Source of the DNA: Phallusia fumigata
Taxonomy: Eukaryota; Chordata; Ascidiacea; Phlebobranchia; Ascidiidae
DNA: 64,000 nt
Direction of reading: 5' to 3'
Assembly (NCBI GenBank): GCA_008931825.1
Contig: QXVZ01029387.1
Coordinates: 124,001 to 188,000, forward strand
Shown here: one piece after another, positions 12,700-24,869 of the stretch
Position numbering within the stretch: position 1 is the first letter of the stretch
Layout: every line of letters starts with the position of its first letter
The notes under the pieces: model-generated
What the model was told of the DNA's origin: nothing
Database searches by the model: none
What the model saw: the letters and a program-made list of their open reading frames with translations, nothing else
Translations under genes and position numbers: made by a program

Positions 12700-13719
12700 T
12701 ATTTAAGGAAGGTTGTTAGCTATGATATGTTAACACTAAAAAGTGAGAAGTCGGTGCGAGAGTCATATATATATATGCAATGCACAAAAATATTGTACTT
12801 CGAAAAATATTTAAAAAGCTTTTCCATCAACTTGGTAACAAAAGGACTTTGCAACCTCAGAAAGAAAATAAGCACAGAAGTCGTAATTATTTCATTGCTT
12901 TTGATTTCTCGGCATTTGGGTCTACGACTTGTGCAGTTGGTCAAAATGCCCTTGGACCGAGTTTGTAGACCAAGTCCCAAACGGTAATCTACCTTACGAC
13001 TAAATTATTAGCGTTTGCTAGAGTCACAGGTAGCCATGCAATTAAGTCTGTAAAAACGGACTCCCGACGACAACCACTGACTGAAGGGTCCCAACACTTA
13101 GTTTACAAACCGCGGACAATTTGGAAACCTTGGAATTTGGAACCGTGAACAGTTTTTTTAACTGTGAATTAAGGAATCTGTCCGAACTGCCAATCATGTC
13201 TGGTATAGGATGGTGGGATTAGGTCAACGGCCAAACCACGCCCCTGCTTGTGGGCCACATCTTTCTATTTCATCACTGCTGCTGTTAAAAGTGTTCAGCG
13301 TAATAAAATATTTTTAACACCAGATGACGCTGTTTTCAATGACATATTACCAAATATGTTACCACGTTAGGATTTATTAGCGGTCGTTTGTTTCAATTTT
13401 TCACATGTTTAATTTAGAAAATATCATAGTGGTTTTAGAATTGTTGTTAAGTTTTCAAAAATAATCATTCTTGAACTATTTTAACATTTTATGTTGATAA
13501 GTTTTTTGTGCCGTCACCATCACACGTGAGTCGTACTCGTGACGTAATGCACGTTAGCAAACGTCTGAGCATGGGGATCCTGCATGTATGCTTGATGAAG
13601 TAAAGAGTAATCGTGAAAGGTATTTAGGAGTTGCCCTTTTATCCATACGGTGCTCTGAGTGCTGTATCAATTCGGTTATCATTTCAAGTTTTTAACAAGG
13701 GTTGCGGTAAAACAGTACT
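12700..13719. other. intergenic stretch
   Basis: About 1 kb between the 75-residue gene and the foldback element. Contains a (TA)n run near 12765-12775. Short open frames exist on both strands, but none resembles a protein family I know and none has convincing splice sites. Confidence 0.45.
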
Positions 13720-13728
13720 GTTTTGAGC

Positions 13729-14118
13729 GGGCAACTCTAAAATACGCAATCTACGCGATCCACGCAATCTAGCCTAATTCAAAGCAATCCAGCCAAGTTG
13801 AATGGATTAGGCACACATCTTGGTTTAATTCAACACAATCTGGAATGCCCAAGTTAGGCAGGGCAACTTTAAAATACGCAATCTATGCACACCTGGGCAT
13901 TCCAGATTGCGTTAAGTTATACCAGGCTTTTGCCTGAATTGCGTTTGATCAGTCTAGTTTGTACAGAATGCGTGCCTAACCTGTTCCTAGACTGAGTGCC
14001 TAACCTAATGAGGTTGAACTAAACCAGGCTGTGTGCCTAATCTACTCAAATTGCTTCAAATTAAAACAGATTGCGTAGATTGCGTGGATTGCGTAGATTG
14101 CGTATTTTAGAGTTGCCC
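13729..14118. mobile_element. foldback MITE-like DNA transposon relic, 390 bp
   Basis: Non-coding element with terminal inverted repeats. The left end is gggcaactctaaaatacgca at 13729-13748; the right end is the reverse complement, tattttagagttgccc, ending at 14118. Beyond the first 20 bases the inverted similarity continues through degenerate copies of the word gcaatcyacgc. It is flanked by a perfect 9-bp direct repeat, gttttgagc, at 13720-13728 and 14119-14127, which is the target-site duplication. A 9-bp duplication is usual for Mutator-like elements; hAT elements give 8 bp. A diverged extra copy of the terminal word starts at 13861. No transposase is present, so it would have moved in trans. 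The intact duplication suggests a fairly young insertion. Confidence 0.85.
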
Positions 14119-14127
14119 GTTTTGAGC

Positions 14128-14666
14128 TGATTGTTGAGTTTTAGTCAGCGTTGTAAACTTGTGAATGCTTTGTTGGAGTGGGATTTTTTAATTCTATTGT
14201 ATTTATTGCATGTAAGATTTGGTATAGTCCTTTGTTGGAGACAAACACATTGCCGATAAAAAAGTATGAATTTTGCTGACAGAAAAAAGTGTTTGTGGAT
14301 AATTAGAATTTTCTTATTTATATGCTATAATCTCAATCCCTTGGTCCAATTTTTGTGTAATTCAAACATGCCTAAAACTTGTTTTTAGGAACCTTTTTTT
14401 CTCCAAAAATGTACATATTTGAATGATGTTTACAGATTTTGTGCAAAAAAGTAGTGAAAATGACTTTTGTGTCTGTGATGTTAAAATATTTATGGGGGTG
14501 GTTAGTTAGTGCGTGTTTTAATTGACGGTCAACTGATTATGAGCATGTACATTCAGGTATTGTTTTGCCCATCTTATATAAAATAAAGCAAACTAACAAT
14601 GTCATGTGTTGTACAGATTAAACTGACTTGAAAAAACTGTTTAAAATTTAAATTTTACGACTTAAT
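14128..14666. other. PNO1 5' flank
   Basis: About 540 bp of AT-rich DNA between the foldback element and the PNO1 start. It must include the PNO1 promoter. No further feature recognised. Confidence 0.45.
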
Positions 14667-15353
14667 ATGTCTGGCAAAGATAATGAATTTAAGACTGTCA
14701 AAGCAAAGAAGAGAAAATCTACGGACAAACCAATGGAAACTTTGGATATTAGTGATGCTAAAAGACCAAGTTTTCCTCCACTTTCTGCAGACAAGTCAGC
14801 CAGTGGTCAGAAAAATTTGCGCAGAATTCCTGTTCCAGCCAACCGCTATACCCCCTTGAAGGAAAACTGGATGAAACTATACACCCCTATTGTCGAACAT
14901 CTAAAATTGCAAATTCGATTCAATTTGAAGACTCGAAATGTTGAAATTCAAACGTGTAAGGAAACTGTCGAGGTTTCAGCTTTGCAAAAAGCTGCAGACT
15001 TTGTCAAAGCTTTTATATTAGGTTTTTCTGTCGATGATGCATTAGCACTTGTCCGATTAGATGATTTGTTTCTGGAATCCTTTCAGGTGACTGATGTTAA
15101 GAGGTTAAAGGGTGATCACCTTTCACGAGCGATTGGTAGAGTTGCTGGATCTGGAGGAAGGACAAAATTCACAATTGAAAATGTCACAAAAACTAGAATC
15201 GTGTTGGCTGACATAAATGTTCATATTTTGGGGTCATATCAAAACATTCGATTGGCAAGAAATGCAATTTGTAATTTAATTTTGGGTAGCCCACCCTCAA
15301 AGGTCTATGGAAACATGCGTGCTGTTGCAAGTAGAACTGTTGAACAATTGTAA
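14667..15353 (+). CDS. PNO1: PNO1, ribosome-assembly KH-domain protein (partner of NOB1)
   Basis: Small-subunit processome and pre-40S factor that binds NOB1 and guides 18S rRNA 3'-end cleavage in the nucleolus and cytoplasm. Intronless, 228 residues, close to the family's usual length. The first 60 residues are charged and variable. Residues about 60-228 are the conserved part: [17 protein letters not shown], then [12 protein letters not shown], then a KH domain with [24 protein letters not shown] and the C-terminal [16 protein letters not shown] typical of PNO1/Dim2. The GxxG loop of the KH fold is the degenerate AGSGG, as in orthologues. The start was chosen as the first ATG of the frame, preceded by an in-frame AT-rich leader. 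Confidence 0.96.
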   Translation: MSGKDNEFKTVKAKKRKSTDKPMETLDISDAKRPSFPPLSADKSASGQKNLRRIPVPANRYTPLKENWMKLYTPIVEHLKLQIRFNLKTRNVEIQTCKETVEVSALQKAADFVKAFILGFSVDDALALVRLDDLFLESFQVTDVKRLKGDHLSRAIGRVAGSGGRTKFTIENVTKTRIVLADINVHILGSYQNIRLARNAICNLILGSPPSKVYGNMRAVASRTVEQL

Positions 15354-15628
15354 TGTATTGTTGTCATTAAAACACAGAATATGATCTCATGCCATATGTA
15401 ATAAGATTGTAAAAAATGCTACAAATTATGGATGATTTGCATTACTTTTTTTTTAAACTGTGTCTTAGCTGGCATTAAAGTGCTGTGATTTGACTTGGCA
15501 TTGTAAATTTGCTCCAGAAAACTAAACAAAGCCACAAGTATAGGAGAATTACTGTTCTGTTTCATGTACCTCTTTAGAAAGGGAATTTAGGTGATCATAT
15601 GCACTGAAAAAGAAGAACATCAAAAAAT

Positions 15629-18054
15629 ATGGGGCAATCTCAGTCAACGACAAGTGGCAATGAAAAAGAAGACTTTACATTGTATCTGACAGATCAAGAA
15701 TCAAAAAATCTGGATACACTAATAGGAGATGGTGCTAAAGAATCCTTACCAAGTCAATTGTCCAGGCTACAGGTATTACATTATTGACCTTTGGTTTATC
15801 CCCATTTAATTTTGTTTTTCCACACTGCTTGATCATGTGAATATTGTGGAAACTAAAGATCCATTTTAAGGTGTGAGGTCTGGAAATAAAAATTTATATT
15901 GCATTGCTACAGTTAAAAGACTTAACCGATTTGCACAACTATCTCTAAAAGTTTTGTTAATCCTGCACAAAAGCAAAAATCCTAAAAAGTAATACTTCAT
16001 ATTAAAAGTCTGTCTTGTACACTGCTTTGTTGATTTTGTTGCAGAGTCATTTTTCTAAGATGTTGCCTTCTGAGGTTGTGAAAGGAATAGTTCTCACTCT
16101 GCAAATGAAATGCAATAATGCACCAAAATCTTCCATTCTGGTTCTTAAGCAAGAAATAAGCAAGCTTATTTTGGGATATCAAAGTGACCGAATCAGTTTT
16201 GTGTATGATGCCCTAAGTTTTGATAACTCTTCAGTTGCACTCCCCACATTCAAAGAGGTATTAACCTGCTCGCTATAAAGTTGTTTAAATAAGTTAAACT
16301 TTTTTGACAGGAACATGAAGGTAGTTTTTACAAAATTTAAAAGAATTGTTTGTGTTATATTGTACATATGTCAGGAATTTTGTGGTATACTTTTATTTAG
16401 TTTGGGTGAACCCCATTTTTAACATTAATTTAGTTTATTAAAGGTTTATTGAAGTCCCTGTCAAATCATGCTTCATCCAAAATATTTGGAGTCCAAGACG
16501 TTTTATGCCAACATTTTTTCGAATTAACTGTATCAAACAGGGAAAATATCCAAAGGAATGAATTTGAATCATTAATTCAAAATTCAAGTGTCCTGGCCGA
16601 GTTGATTTCGGTTGGCACAAGATTTCTGTTTTTGAACACCTTCAAACCTGTTACAAGAGTAAGTGAAGCTGTTTTAAAACATAAGATTGCTAGCTTTATC
16701 AAACAAAATGCTCAATTAAACTTGACAGAGGTATACAATTACAGGATGTGCAAGGTACTGTTCCATGTCTTTTACCTGACATCGAAACCCTGCCTCAGCA
16801 CAATTTGACTTCAACCAACACACTGTTGGACACTGCACATGTGATTTTCTTAAACAGCAAACTGCCAGTGGACTTGCAATCAAAATGGAGATTTTTGTAT
16901 TCCGCAAGGCTACAAGGAGAAAGCTTTTCAAGGCTAAGCACCCAAATAGTGAACAAGGGTCCATTGCTAATACTGGTCAAAGACCAGGGTGGAAATATCT
17001 TTGGTGGCTTCGTGCCAACCAATTTGACTTACAGTTCACAGTTTCAAGGTATATACATGGCAATTTTCTTTTAAAAGCACTTTAGTTATATGCATAATTA
17101 ATGACCACTTTCGATTCACAGGTACCCCACACAGCTTTCTTTTTACTATTTCACCAAACATGGAAATTTTCACAACTACTGGATTCAATGATCACTATGT
17201 GTATTTTAACACCAGGCAGGAAACAATGCCAAATGGTTTTGTATGTGATTTGTCTCATTTTTGACACATGGTAATTTTGAAAAAGTACCTAAATTTTTAT
17301 TTATAGTGAGTTGCGATAAACATTTTCCTGCGATGAAATTTTTAATTTTCCCAAATTAATGTTAGTGTTTATTATATTTCCTAAATTTAAGTTTAACATA
17401 CTTTAAAACAGGGAATGGGGGGACAGCATGAATACTTTGGACTTTGGCTGAGCTCTGAGTTTGGAAAAGGTCACAGCAAGGCAAAGCCCACTTGCACAAC
17501 ATACAAAAGTCCACAACTTTCGTCTTCTGAAGAGTTTTTAATAGACACTGTCGAAGCCTGGGGCCTGGGTGAAGAACCCCAAGAAGAAATGGATAGTGAT
17601 GAGGTTTGTGTCAAGAGTAAAAGTGATAGTATTTAATATTTGGCGCAACTGTACACTGATGCAAATTTGAATTCTTTTGTATGCTGTTAACTGTAAGCTT
17701 TACCTTAAAACAATTTTGTGCTACAATTTTTGCAAATTGTTATGTACCAATCTTTTTTACCTTTGTAATATCACTGAATATACTCTATACCTTCCTGTGC
17801 ATTGTTTAAAACCTTTGTTCAATAATGATCACCAGTTGCAGTTTTGCCATTCTGTCAATGCATGTCACATACTAAATGCTTTGCTGTTTCAGGAGGGAAT
17901 GACAAGTGTGATTGACAAGCACCCCGATGCTGTTGCAATATTGCAAATTGCAGGAAAAGAAAGGGTTAGTGAAGGTTATAGGGAAAGCGAAAGATCATCA
18001 ACTATGCCGGAAACTACTGAACTACACCAACCTCGTGATCCTATGGATTACTGA
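15629..18054 (+). CDS. MEAK7: MEAK7 (TLDC1), TLD-domain mTOR-associated protein
   Basis: Lysosome-associated regulator that in human cells binds mTOR and supports S6K2 signalling. Exons: 15629-15772, 16045-16257, 16434-16730, 16745-17048, 17122-17240, 17412-17603, 17893-18054. Phases agree throughout and give 476 residues (human 456). The N-terminus is MGQSQS, so Gly2 is a likely N-myristoylation site, as in the human protein. Residues about 49-215 form the helical EF-hand-like region. The TLD domain spans about 240-425, with LYSARLQGESFS, NIFGGFVP, TGFNDHYVYFN and GMGGQHEYFGLWLS. The C-terminal tail has LLQIAGKERVSEG-type sequence shared with human MEAK7. It begins 275 bp after the PNO1 stop on the same strand. 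For exon 3 the acceptor at 16432-16433 keeps the frame, whereas the nearer AG at 16442-16443 would not. Confidence 0.94.
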
Positions 18055-19178
18055 TGATTTTATATCATTTTCCGTATGTGCAATTTTTTCATGACTTATA
18101 TAGTATACTTTCATTTCAGCAAATATGTGTGTGTATTTTTACTGTATTTTGATGTACTAATTGTGCAATTTGACTATTTGAGGCACGAACACAGAATTTA
18201 GTTTTGGCAGATATTTTACTACCATATTGTTGTGTGTGTAAAGCATATGCTTGCTTAAGCGTGTTGCATACCAATTCACAGTTTTTGACATGTTCGATAT
18301 ATTGTCACCTCAGTGTTTGTGAAGAGCATCTTGATCACAAATGTTGTGTGGAGGCTCATAGTAATGGGCCCCCTTAAAGGGTACATATGCTGTTTTTCCC
18401 AATAATTGCTTTTGCAAGACAAAAATTTGAATCTGATATGTGGCTCAACTTAGCCACTGTGTAAAATTACCTTCATAGTACATGCAGTGCTTGGCCAACA
18501 TTACATTATGATGAACAAATTTTTAGGCGGGTATCATTATTGTTGTGAGAATTATCAAACACTTTCTTCCTATAATATGCAAGTTTTTCATTTGTATACA
18601 CCTTGCAGAAAGGTCCAAACCAAAAACATTCCAGTTTTTAGGAGCCAAAATGAAGGCAAGATGCAGTGCTCAGCCAAACAGACCACCAGCAGTTTTGTCC
18701 AAAAAACTTTTGTAGTGCAACTTAAATAGTTAGTTTAGTGATAAACCAAATACTGCCTAATGCAAAGTCTACAACAGGATATGTATAAACTCAAGATATA
18801 GGGTAATAACTTTCTACAGGGTTTTTGCACCAAACAAGTAACGGAGGGTCTAGTAAATCTGCACATATACTCGAAGATACATTACAACTGGTAAAATGAG
18901 TTATTTAATTGTGATCTTAAATCAGAATGACATAAATAATGGAACTCATGATAAAAAATTGGTTTTCAACGTAAACATATTCAGCAAAGTTGGTTGATTT
19001 CTTGAACTGCTAACAGTTTTACAATTCACTTCCTTCATTCAGCAAGTTTCAAAAAAAATTGACAGGAACAAAGCTCTCTTTTATTGGAGTTAAAACACAA
19101 TCAACTGTAAAGCTGCAGCATGAAATACCAGAAGCAGCACATATTCATGATATAGAAGTGTGCAGCAAATAACTACTC
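18055..19178. other. intergenic between convergent MEAK7 and GMPS
   Basis: 1.1 kb holding the two 3' UTRs. A short plus-strand open frame at 18487-18729 lacks any recognisable family. No RNA gene or repeat seen. Confidence 0.45.
19082..19087 (-). terminator. polyadenylation signal AATAAA for GMPS
   Basis: Reverse-strand AATAAA about 90 nt downstream of the GMPS stop codon, a suitable spacing for a short 3' UTR. Confidence 0.45.
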
Positions 19179-22100
19179 CTACTCCCATTCAGTTGTTCCT
19201 GGTGGTTTTGATGTCAGATCATACAGAACCCTTGACACGCCAGGAACCTTTTCAATTTCTTTTACCATCTCAGTAATAACTTCATTGGGAATATCTTTGC
19301 CTGGGTATGCAGCCAGTCCTGTCATAAAATCTTTGGTTATAAATGGCCGCAGAACAATGGATCTTTGGCAGGAGGGCTCGCGAACAAAGATGTCTCGATC
19401 GAAATGAAGCGGCAGTAAAACAACTGGCATCTGAAAAACGAAAATTTTGAGTGTAAAGCAAAATCATTCTAATCATTATTTCAGAGTGACATACTTGACT
19501 AATTTTGTTGTAAACATTGTGTTTTGTAAGAATCTTATCAGCCACAAAGTCACATTGGCGTAAAGTTGCCAACACATTGAATGATAGAACAGTTGGAGTG
19601 ACATCCTGCAAAGACAAAACAAGTTTAGGCACCAAACAAATAATAAATGCCCCAACCTGGTAAACCCTCAAAACATTATGAAAAGAGTCAAACAGTATAT
19701 AGAAACAACCACACATTTCCTTAGTAGTTAAAAAAAATGGGTGGTAACCAAGATGTAAAGCTTTTTATTGCGGCAACAAAATGTATGCATACATATCTAC
19801 ACCATTTTACTCACCTGAATTTGATCGGTCACTGCTGGCCCATAAATGTAAGCTACCCTGTTTACTGAATGACATATCCTTGGTATCATTTTGGCAAGAA
19901 AGAACAAAACTTCCCAGTCAGGTTTTTCATTGTTTGATGACAGGCCCACAACATATCCATATGTCCGGCAATCTCCCTAGTAAACAACAAACATTGGTTG
20001 TAACCAGTGGTGGAATTATTATTTTTCAGGTTCTCTTACTATCACAGTCTTTACTAGCAAACGTATTTAAGAACTTCCAAGAACTTTTGAATCCCATCCT
20101 TGGTTGTAAGATGATAGCTGTTGTCCAAATAAAAACATACTGACCTGTACCCCAACTGTTTTGATTGGCAGCAATGTAGCTTTCATTGGAAATCTTTCTG
20201 TGTAAATTCTAAGTTTCTCTCGCTCTTGATCAGTAGAAATTACTGCATGGATTTTCTGAGAAAAAACACAAAAATAAATCAAACATCACTTCGGTTTTGA
20301 ATAGAGAAGCAACTTACTTGTAGTAGAGCATGTGGCTTGCTGATTGAGTTACTGTAACTTGCAATAATGCGAAGCATAGTTTGGGTGTGAGAAAAGTCTG
20401 CACATTGAAAAATTTCCTCAGCACAGATGACACGAATGGCCAACCCAGGCCCTGGAAATGGGTGTCTAAATGAAGAAAGACACTATTGGTCGTTGTCTTT
20501 TTCACACAGCAAAATGAAATGAAATGTTTTTGGAAAAGTTGACAACTGCTTAACATAAAGATTTTCTGTTATATTTTTTGGTGTAACTGAACAACAGTAT
20601 TAAACACCAGGATGCTTCAGTTTATACCTCATCAGGACTTCGTTGGGCAGGTTTAGCAGCTTTCCCAACTTTCTTACTTCATCTTTGTGAAAGTCCTTCA
20701 AGGGCTCCAAGATGCGACCCTTTGCTCTGAGAGCTCTGACAAGTTCAGTGTCATTGTGATGCGTTTTAATTGCATCTGCATTTGAGCTGGCAAGACTAGA
20801 AGCTGACTCTATTAAATCGGGTCTGAGGGTTCCTTAATGCAAAAAATGTTTGTTAAAAAAAGTATATATTGAAAAAACAAATCATTTATCGTACTACATA
20901 TGTGGCTTAGAAACAGTTTGAGCACATACATAATATGGGCAAAAAAATCTGCAAAAAAAATTCAAAAAAATAGAAAGCAAGGTGTTAGTGTTACCTTGTG
21001 CCAGATAACAATCATCAATTGAAATCTCCAGTTCTTGTGCTTCAAAATCAACAACATTCATAAAAGTGTCACCAATGATTTTTCGTTTTTCTTCAGGATC
21101 TAACGTTTGACAAAGAACTCGACTAACAATCTGAAAATATTGGAAGGGGAGTAATGATTAAATTACATGCAACTACATTCCTCTACAAAATAGGCTTATT
21201 AGTTATTACCCAACATAGAATTTATAGAATAAGTAAGCACAGCACGGTATATATAAAATAATCAGAGTATGCTGTTGGAGGGACATTGTTCACAAAAAAT
21301 ATGAAAATAATTGACACTTACTGTATTTTATATAACGCCGAAAAGTAAACTTGCTTAGCTTTAAATACACATTTAGAAACACTTTGGGATAGCGAGAAAG
21401 TGTTTAAAGGTTGACACAAAAAAGCATGCACATATAACCTTTCGTTTTGCTCCTTTTGGATGTTTGACATTGAGAGTAGTAGTGCTGTTGTAAAATATGT
21501 TTCCAGCATTTATAAGTTTGACTTCAATTCCACGGCTTTTTAAAGCTTTGACCACATTTTGTGACTCATTTTTTCGCATGAAACCATTGTCTACATGCAA
21601 TGCTATAACCTATGACAAATGTAATGAACAATTATTATTAACGCTGTATACAAAATGTAGCTGGTGTATTTTTAAAACACATCTGATTGATGCTATGTTC
21701 AAATAATATCATTGTTACTACTATTTTATGTTAAAATTTATAAAACACCTACATTACCTGGCTTGGTTTTAGTGCTTTGTAGCACAAAGCTGTTAGAACA
21801 GAGGAATCAACACCTCCACTCACAAGCACCAAAACTTTGGAAGTACCAACAGTAGATTTTATCAAATTCAGACAGGATTCTTCACGGCTTCCCACAGTGT
21901 AGGTTGGCTTCAAGCCTTTAAAGAAATGGTTTGGTTAATTTGAATGGATAAAATGGAAAAGTATATACAAGTACTCACCAGATATGCTGTAAAGAAAGGT
22001 TTTTAAAATTTGTTTTCCATTGTCAGTCAGATCAACTTCAGGATGAAACTGCAATCCATACAATCTTCTGCTCTCCTTTGCAATTGCTGTGATCAGATTA

Positions 22101-22913
22101 CCTAAATTAAAACAAAAAGGTTGGTAAAATTGTATTTTATAAAATATATTTTTAAAAAGGTTAGGCCTGTCCAATCTTCCAATTGCACAGGTCATATACG
22201 CCAACAAGACAACACCATGGATGCAAATGTTATGGCACCTAACAGGGAGTGATGTAACGGCTTGAAAGAAAACCAAACAAATATCACTTTTGCATCTGTG
22301 ATTTCCATGCTTATCGTTTAAAAGTATTGAAAGCTAATGTGCACCCAATGCAAGAAACTTTTTCAATAAATAAACCTTGCTGATGTACAAGGTATTTTAT
22401 ATGGGCTGAGAGCCCTGCTTCAGGTCAACAAAGACTACAACTGCAGTATTCACCTGATTTGGCAACAGCATTAAATCCAGGGGCAACAGTTTTTACTGAG
22501 TCGCCATGAGTTAACAAAACAGATTGAATATCGGATTCCAGATCTCTAAAAAGTGCACAACTTCTTTCAACAACTGTATCAAATTGTCCGTCTTCTCTGA
22601 CAGCTGAAGTCTCAACAACTCCACCGAAATGCTGATTCATGAGTTGCATTCCATAACAGATTCCCAACACCGGAACATGAAGATTAAAAATTTCTTGATC
22701 AACAGCCATTGCCTCTGGTAAATGTACAGATGCGGGACCACCAGAAATGATGATGCATTCAAATCCAGCATCCTTGAGTTTACTTGCTGGGGTTTGCAAA
22801 GGCAGAAGTTCAGAATGTACACTCAGTTCTCTTACTTTTCTGTCAATGACTTTTCCATACTGTGACCCTGCATCCAATATCACTACTTTGGCCATTTTAC
22901 ATGTGTGTGCCAA
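19179..22913 (-). CDS. GMPS: GMPS, GMP synthase (glutamine-hydrolysing)
   Basis: Converts XMP, ATP and glutamine to GMP, the last step of guanine nucleotide synthesis. Exons (high to low): 22913-22454, 22101-21979, 21915-21758, 21609-21439, 21130-20995, 20832-20628, 20465-20318, 20255-20145, 19976-19815, 19605-19495, 19430-19179. They sum to 678 codons plus stop (human 693). The class-I amidotransferase domain has the nucleophile Cys in GICYGMQ and the His in LQFHPEV. The ATP-pyrophosphatase P-loop is SGGVDSS in exon 3. The C-terminal dimerisation region ends in SKPPGTTEWE, the usual GMPS terminus. The extra insert typical of eukaryotic enzymes is present (exons 8-10). An alternative start seven codons in (MAKVV) would equally keep the domain. 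All junctions are GT-AG. Confidence 0.97.
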
Positions 22914-23423
22914 ACATTAATCAATCTACAGCTATCAAGAGAAAGGGTAAAATCAAACATTGGTTTAAAGCACCTAATAGCACTTTAATTTAATGCACAT
23001 TTGTATGGTAAGTTACTACACATTTTTTTAAGATATTTTTTTGCTATCTCTAAAACAATTCGAATGTAAATTTCACAACATTCAATTTGAATCCACGAGT
23101 TCAATCATAAAATGTACCAAAAAAACAGAAATTTTCTACATTGCACATTCTTAAGTTTAGACAAGCAAGAACCAATGTTTTATATCACAATTTTTGTCTT
23201 TGATTTCTTGCACTTTTCTAAACAAAACAGGCTGAACAAAAAATAAACATTACTGCCATGTTTGTTTGATGACATACTAAATTCTATGCAAATACGCTTA
23301 CAGTTAAACGATACACAAACAAATGGTTAACTACCATCACCTTTGAAAAGGTTCCAAATGTATGTGTTTTTTTTTAGATAACTACCAACGACAGATAGAG
23401 TCCAATGCTAAAGATAAATTTCC
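22914..23423. other. spacer between VPS25 and GMPS
   Basis: 510 bp, AT-rich, between two minus-strand genes; contains the VPS25 3' UTR and the GMPS promoter or leader. No coding sequence recognised. Confidence 0.45.
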
Positions 23424-23954
23424 TTAAGCAAAAAACTTCACTCCTTCTTCACCAATTAACTCAGCTTTTCCTCTTGACTGCAAGGTAGAAAGTGCTTTAA
23501 GTAACAACCAATCATCCAGTCCATGAAATGGCTCAGTGGTTGTTTGTGGTCCCTGTGTTAATTCATGCAGTGTGCAGACAGTGTTTAAGGAACCTGTTTT
23601 TGATGCCCAGCTGTAAATGATGTCTGCCCATTGTTCGATCGTTTTCCAATATATCACACAGGATGTTTTGCCTTTGTCATCCCACAGTACATTTCCTTTT
23701 CTGCATAAACTTTCCAGCACCTCCATAACCCCCTCTTTGGGTAGTTTTCTTTCGATTGCTTTGTTACAAAAAAGTGGGGATGTCAATGCATCAGCAACCC
23801 TTAACTTTAATAACTTGTTGTGTTGATGATATTCCAAAACCAAAGTACACCAAGCTTCAATCTGTTTTGCTTTTGTGTCCGCATTCTTTTGAATTGTAAA
23901 AAATGGTGGAAAGTCATATTGCCATGGCCAGTTGAATGTTGTCGAAGCAGACAT
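23424..23954 (-). CDS. VPS25: VPS25, ESCRT-II subunit
   Basis: Subunit of ESCRT-II (VPS22, VPS36 and two VPS25), which sorts ubiquitinated cargo into multivesicular bodies; VPS25 binds the ESCRT-III protein VPS20/CHMP6. Intronless, 176 residues, the same length as the human protein. It starts with the aromatic PWQYDFPPFFT motif that contacts VPS22/VPS36, followed by two winged-helix domains (about 10-100 and 100-170). Diagnostic pieces are KQIEAWCTLVLEYH, IERKLPKEG, WKTIEQWADIIYSW and TLHELTQG. An in-frame upstream stop fixes the start to the ATG at 23952-23954. Confidence 0.97.
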   Translation of the reverse strand: MSASTTFNWPWQYDFPPFFTIQKNADTKAKQIEAWCTLVLEYHQHNKLLKLRVADALTSPLFCNKAIERKLPKEGVMEVLESLCRKGNVLWDDKGKTSCVIYWKTIEQWADIIYSWASKTGSLNTVCTLHELTQGPQTTTEPFHGLDDWLLLKALSTLQSRGKAELIGEEGVKFFA

Positions 23955-24869
23955 TGTATTTTTTTAACTTAGTCAAACGTTTACAACATTTCAAACCATC
24001 TGCAAAGCATTTGTTAAGGATGGCATCGATACTTAATAACTTACTTAATAAATTCAGACAACAACAAACACAAAAAATAGTTTAACATCCCAAACGTTTC
24101 AGAATGTCGCGAAAACGTTTCTTTCATACTGCATGTTACTTTTTAAATCCCAAATTGACACAACCAAACGACCCCTAGCTGTCAACAGACACTTGGTTTT
24201 GCAGTGAAACAGGCACTATTGATTTGAACAGCCAAGACTGCAGTGTCGTGTGTTACGGATTACAGTGTCTTCCGCATGGGCCGTGGAAAAGACCGGGGCA
24301 AAACAAAAGTCGAAACAGTTTTTCCACAATATATTCCGGTTCTGTTCAAAAGGTAAATTTCAGAGAAAAGGATTTGCCACAACTCAATTGCTTGGATGAA
24401 CAAATTACAAAAAACACAAAATGCTATGGCTGAATACTGCATGGTACTGCACAGTTTTTATTTAGTTCCGGTTGAGGCAGCATCGCCGATTCCTGCGATT
24501 GTATAGGTTACTAGCGGGACATATCAAGCTGTTGGGAAAAATTTCCGGGCGGTAGCGGCGATGGAGACTTTTCGTTCAACGTGTGCGACCAGCCAACGTC
24601 ATAAAGTTTTTAATGCGACCGACATTAGCAAAAAGTTGTGCACCCCTGGATGTACTGTGTCATATCAAAAACCCACTTTTGAAATACTTAGCAGAGGGCA
24701 TTTGTTTGAATACAAAATAACATTTTCGGGTTCATTTGGACTTATATAAGTGTTAGCAGACCCCTAGCGTAAAAGATTGGATTGCTTTGTTCATGTTTGT
24801 TTATTTACGAATTTCCAAAGCAAAAATGCAAGTAAATCACACTTTTAAGTACAAATACAGTCACACCCT
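23955..24869. other. intergenic; possible unassigned short first exon
   Basis: About 900 bp between VPS25 (start) and the kinase-Kelch gene (3' end). On the plus strand an ATG at 24276 opens a basic peptide beginning MGRGKDRGKTKVETVF and closes at a good donor (aaaaggtaaat, near 24352). This could be the first exon of a gene whose later exons I cannot identify, or chance. No other feature. Confidence 0.35.
24800..24805 (-). terminator. polyadenylation signal AATAAA for the kinase-Kelch gene
   Basis: Reverse-strand AATAAA about 65 nt past the TAA stop at 24870-24872, inside a T/A-rich stretch. Confidence 0.5.

Noticed and set aside
24276-24352. Short basic peptide MGRGKDRGKTKVETVF… ending in a good donor
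   Set aside because: No matching downstream exon found before the convergent kinase-Kelch gene, and no family recognised. Kept only as a remark in the intergenic entry.
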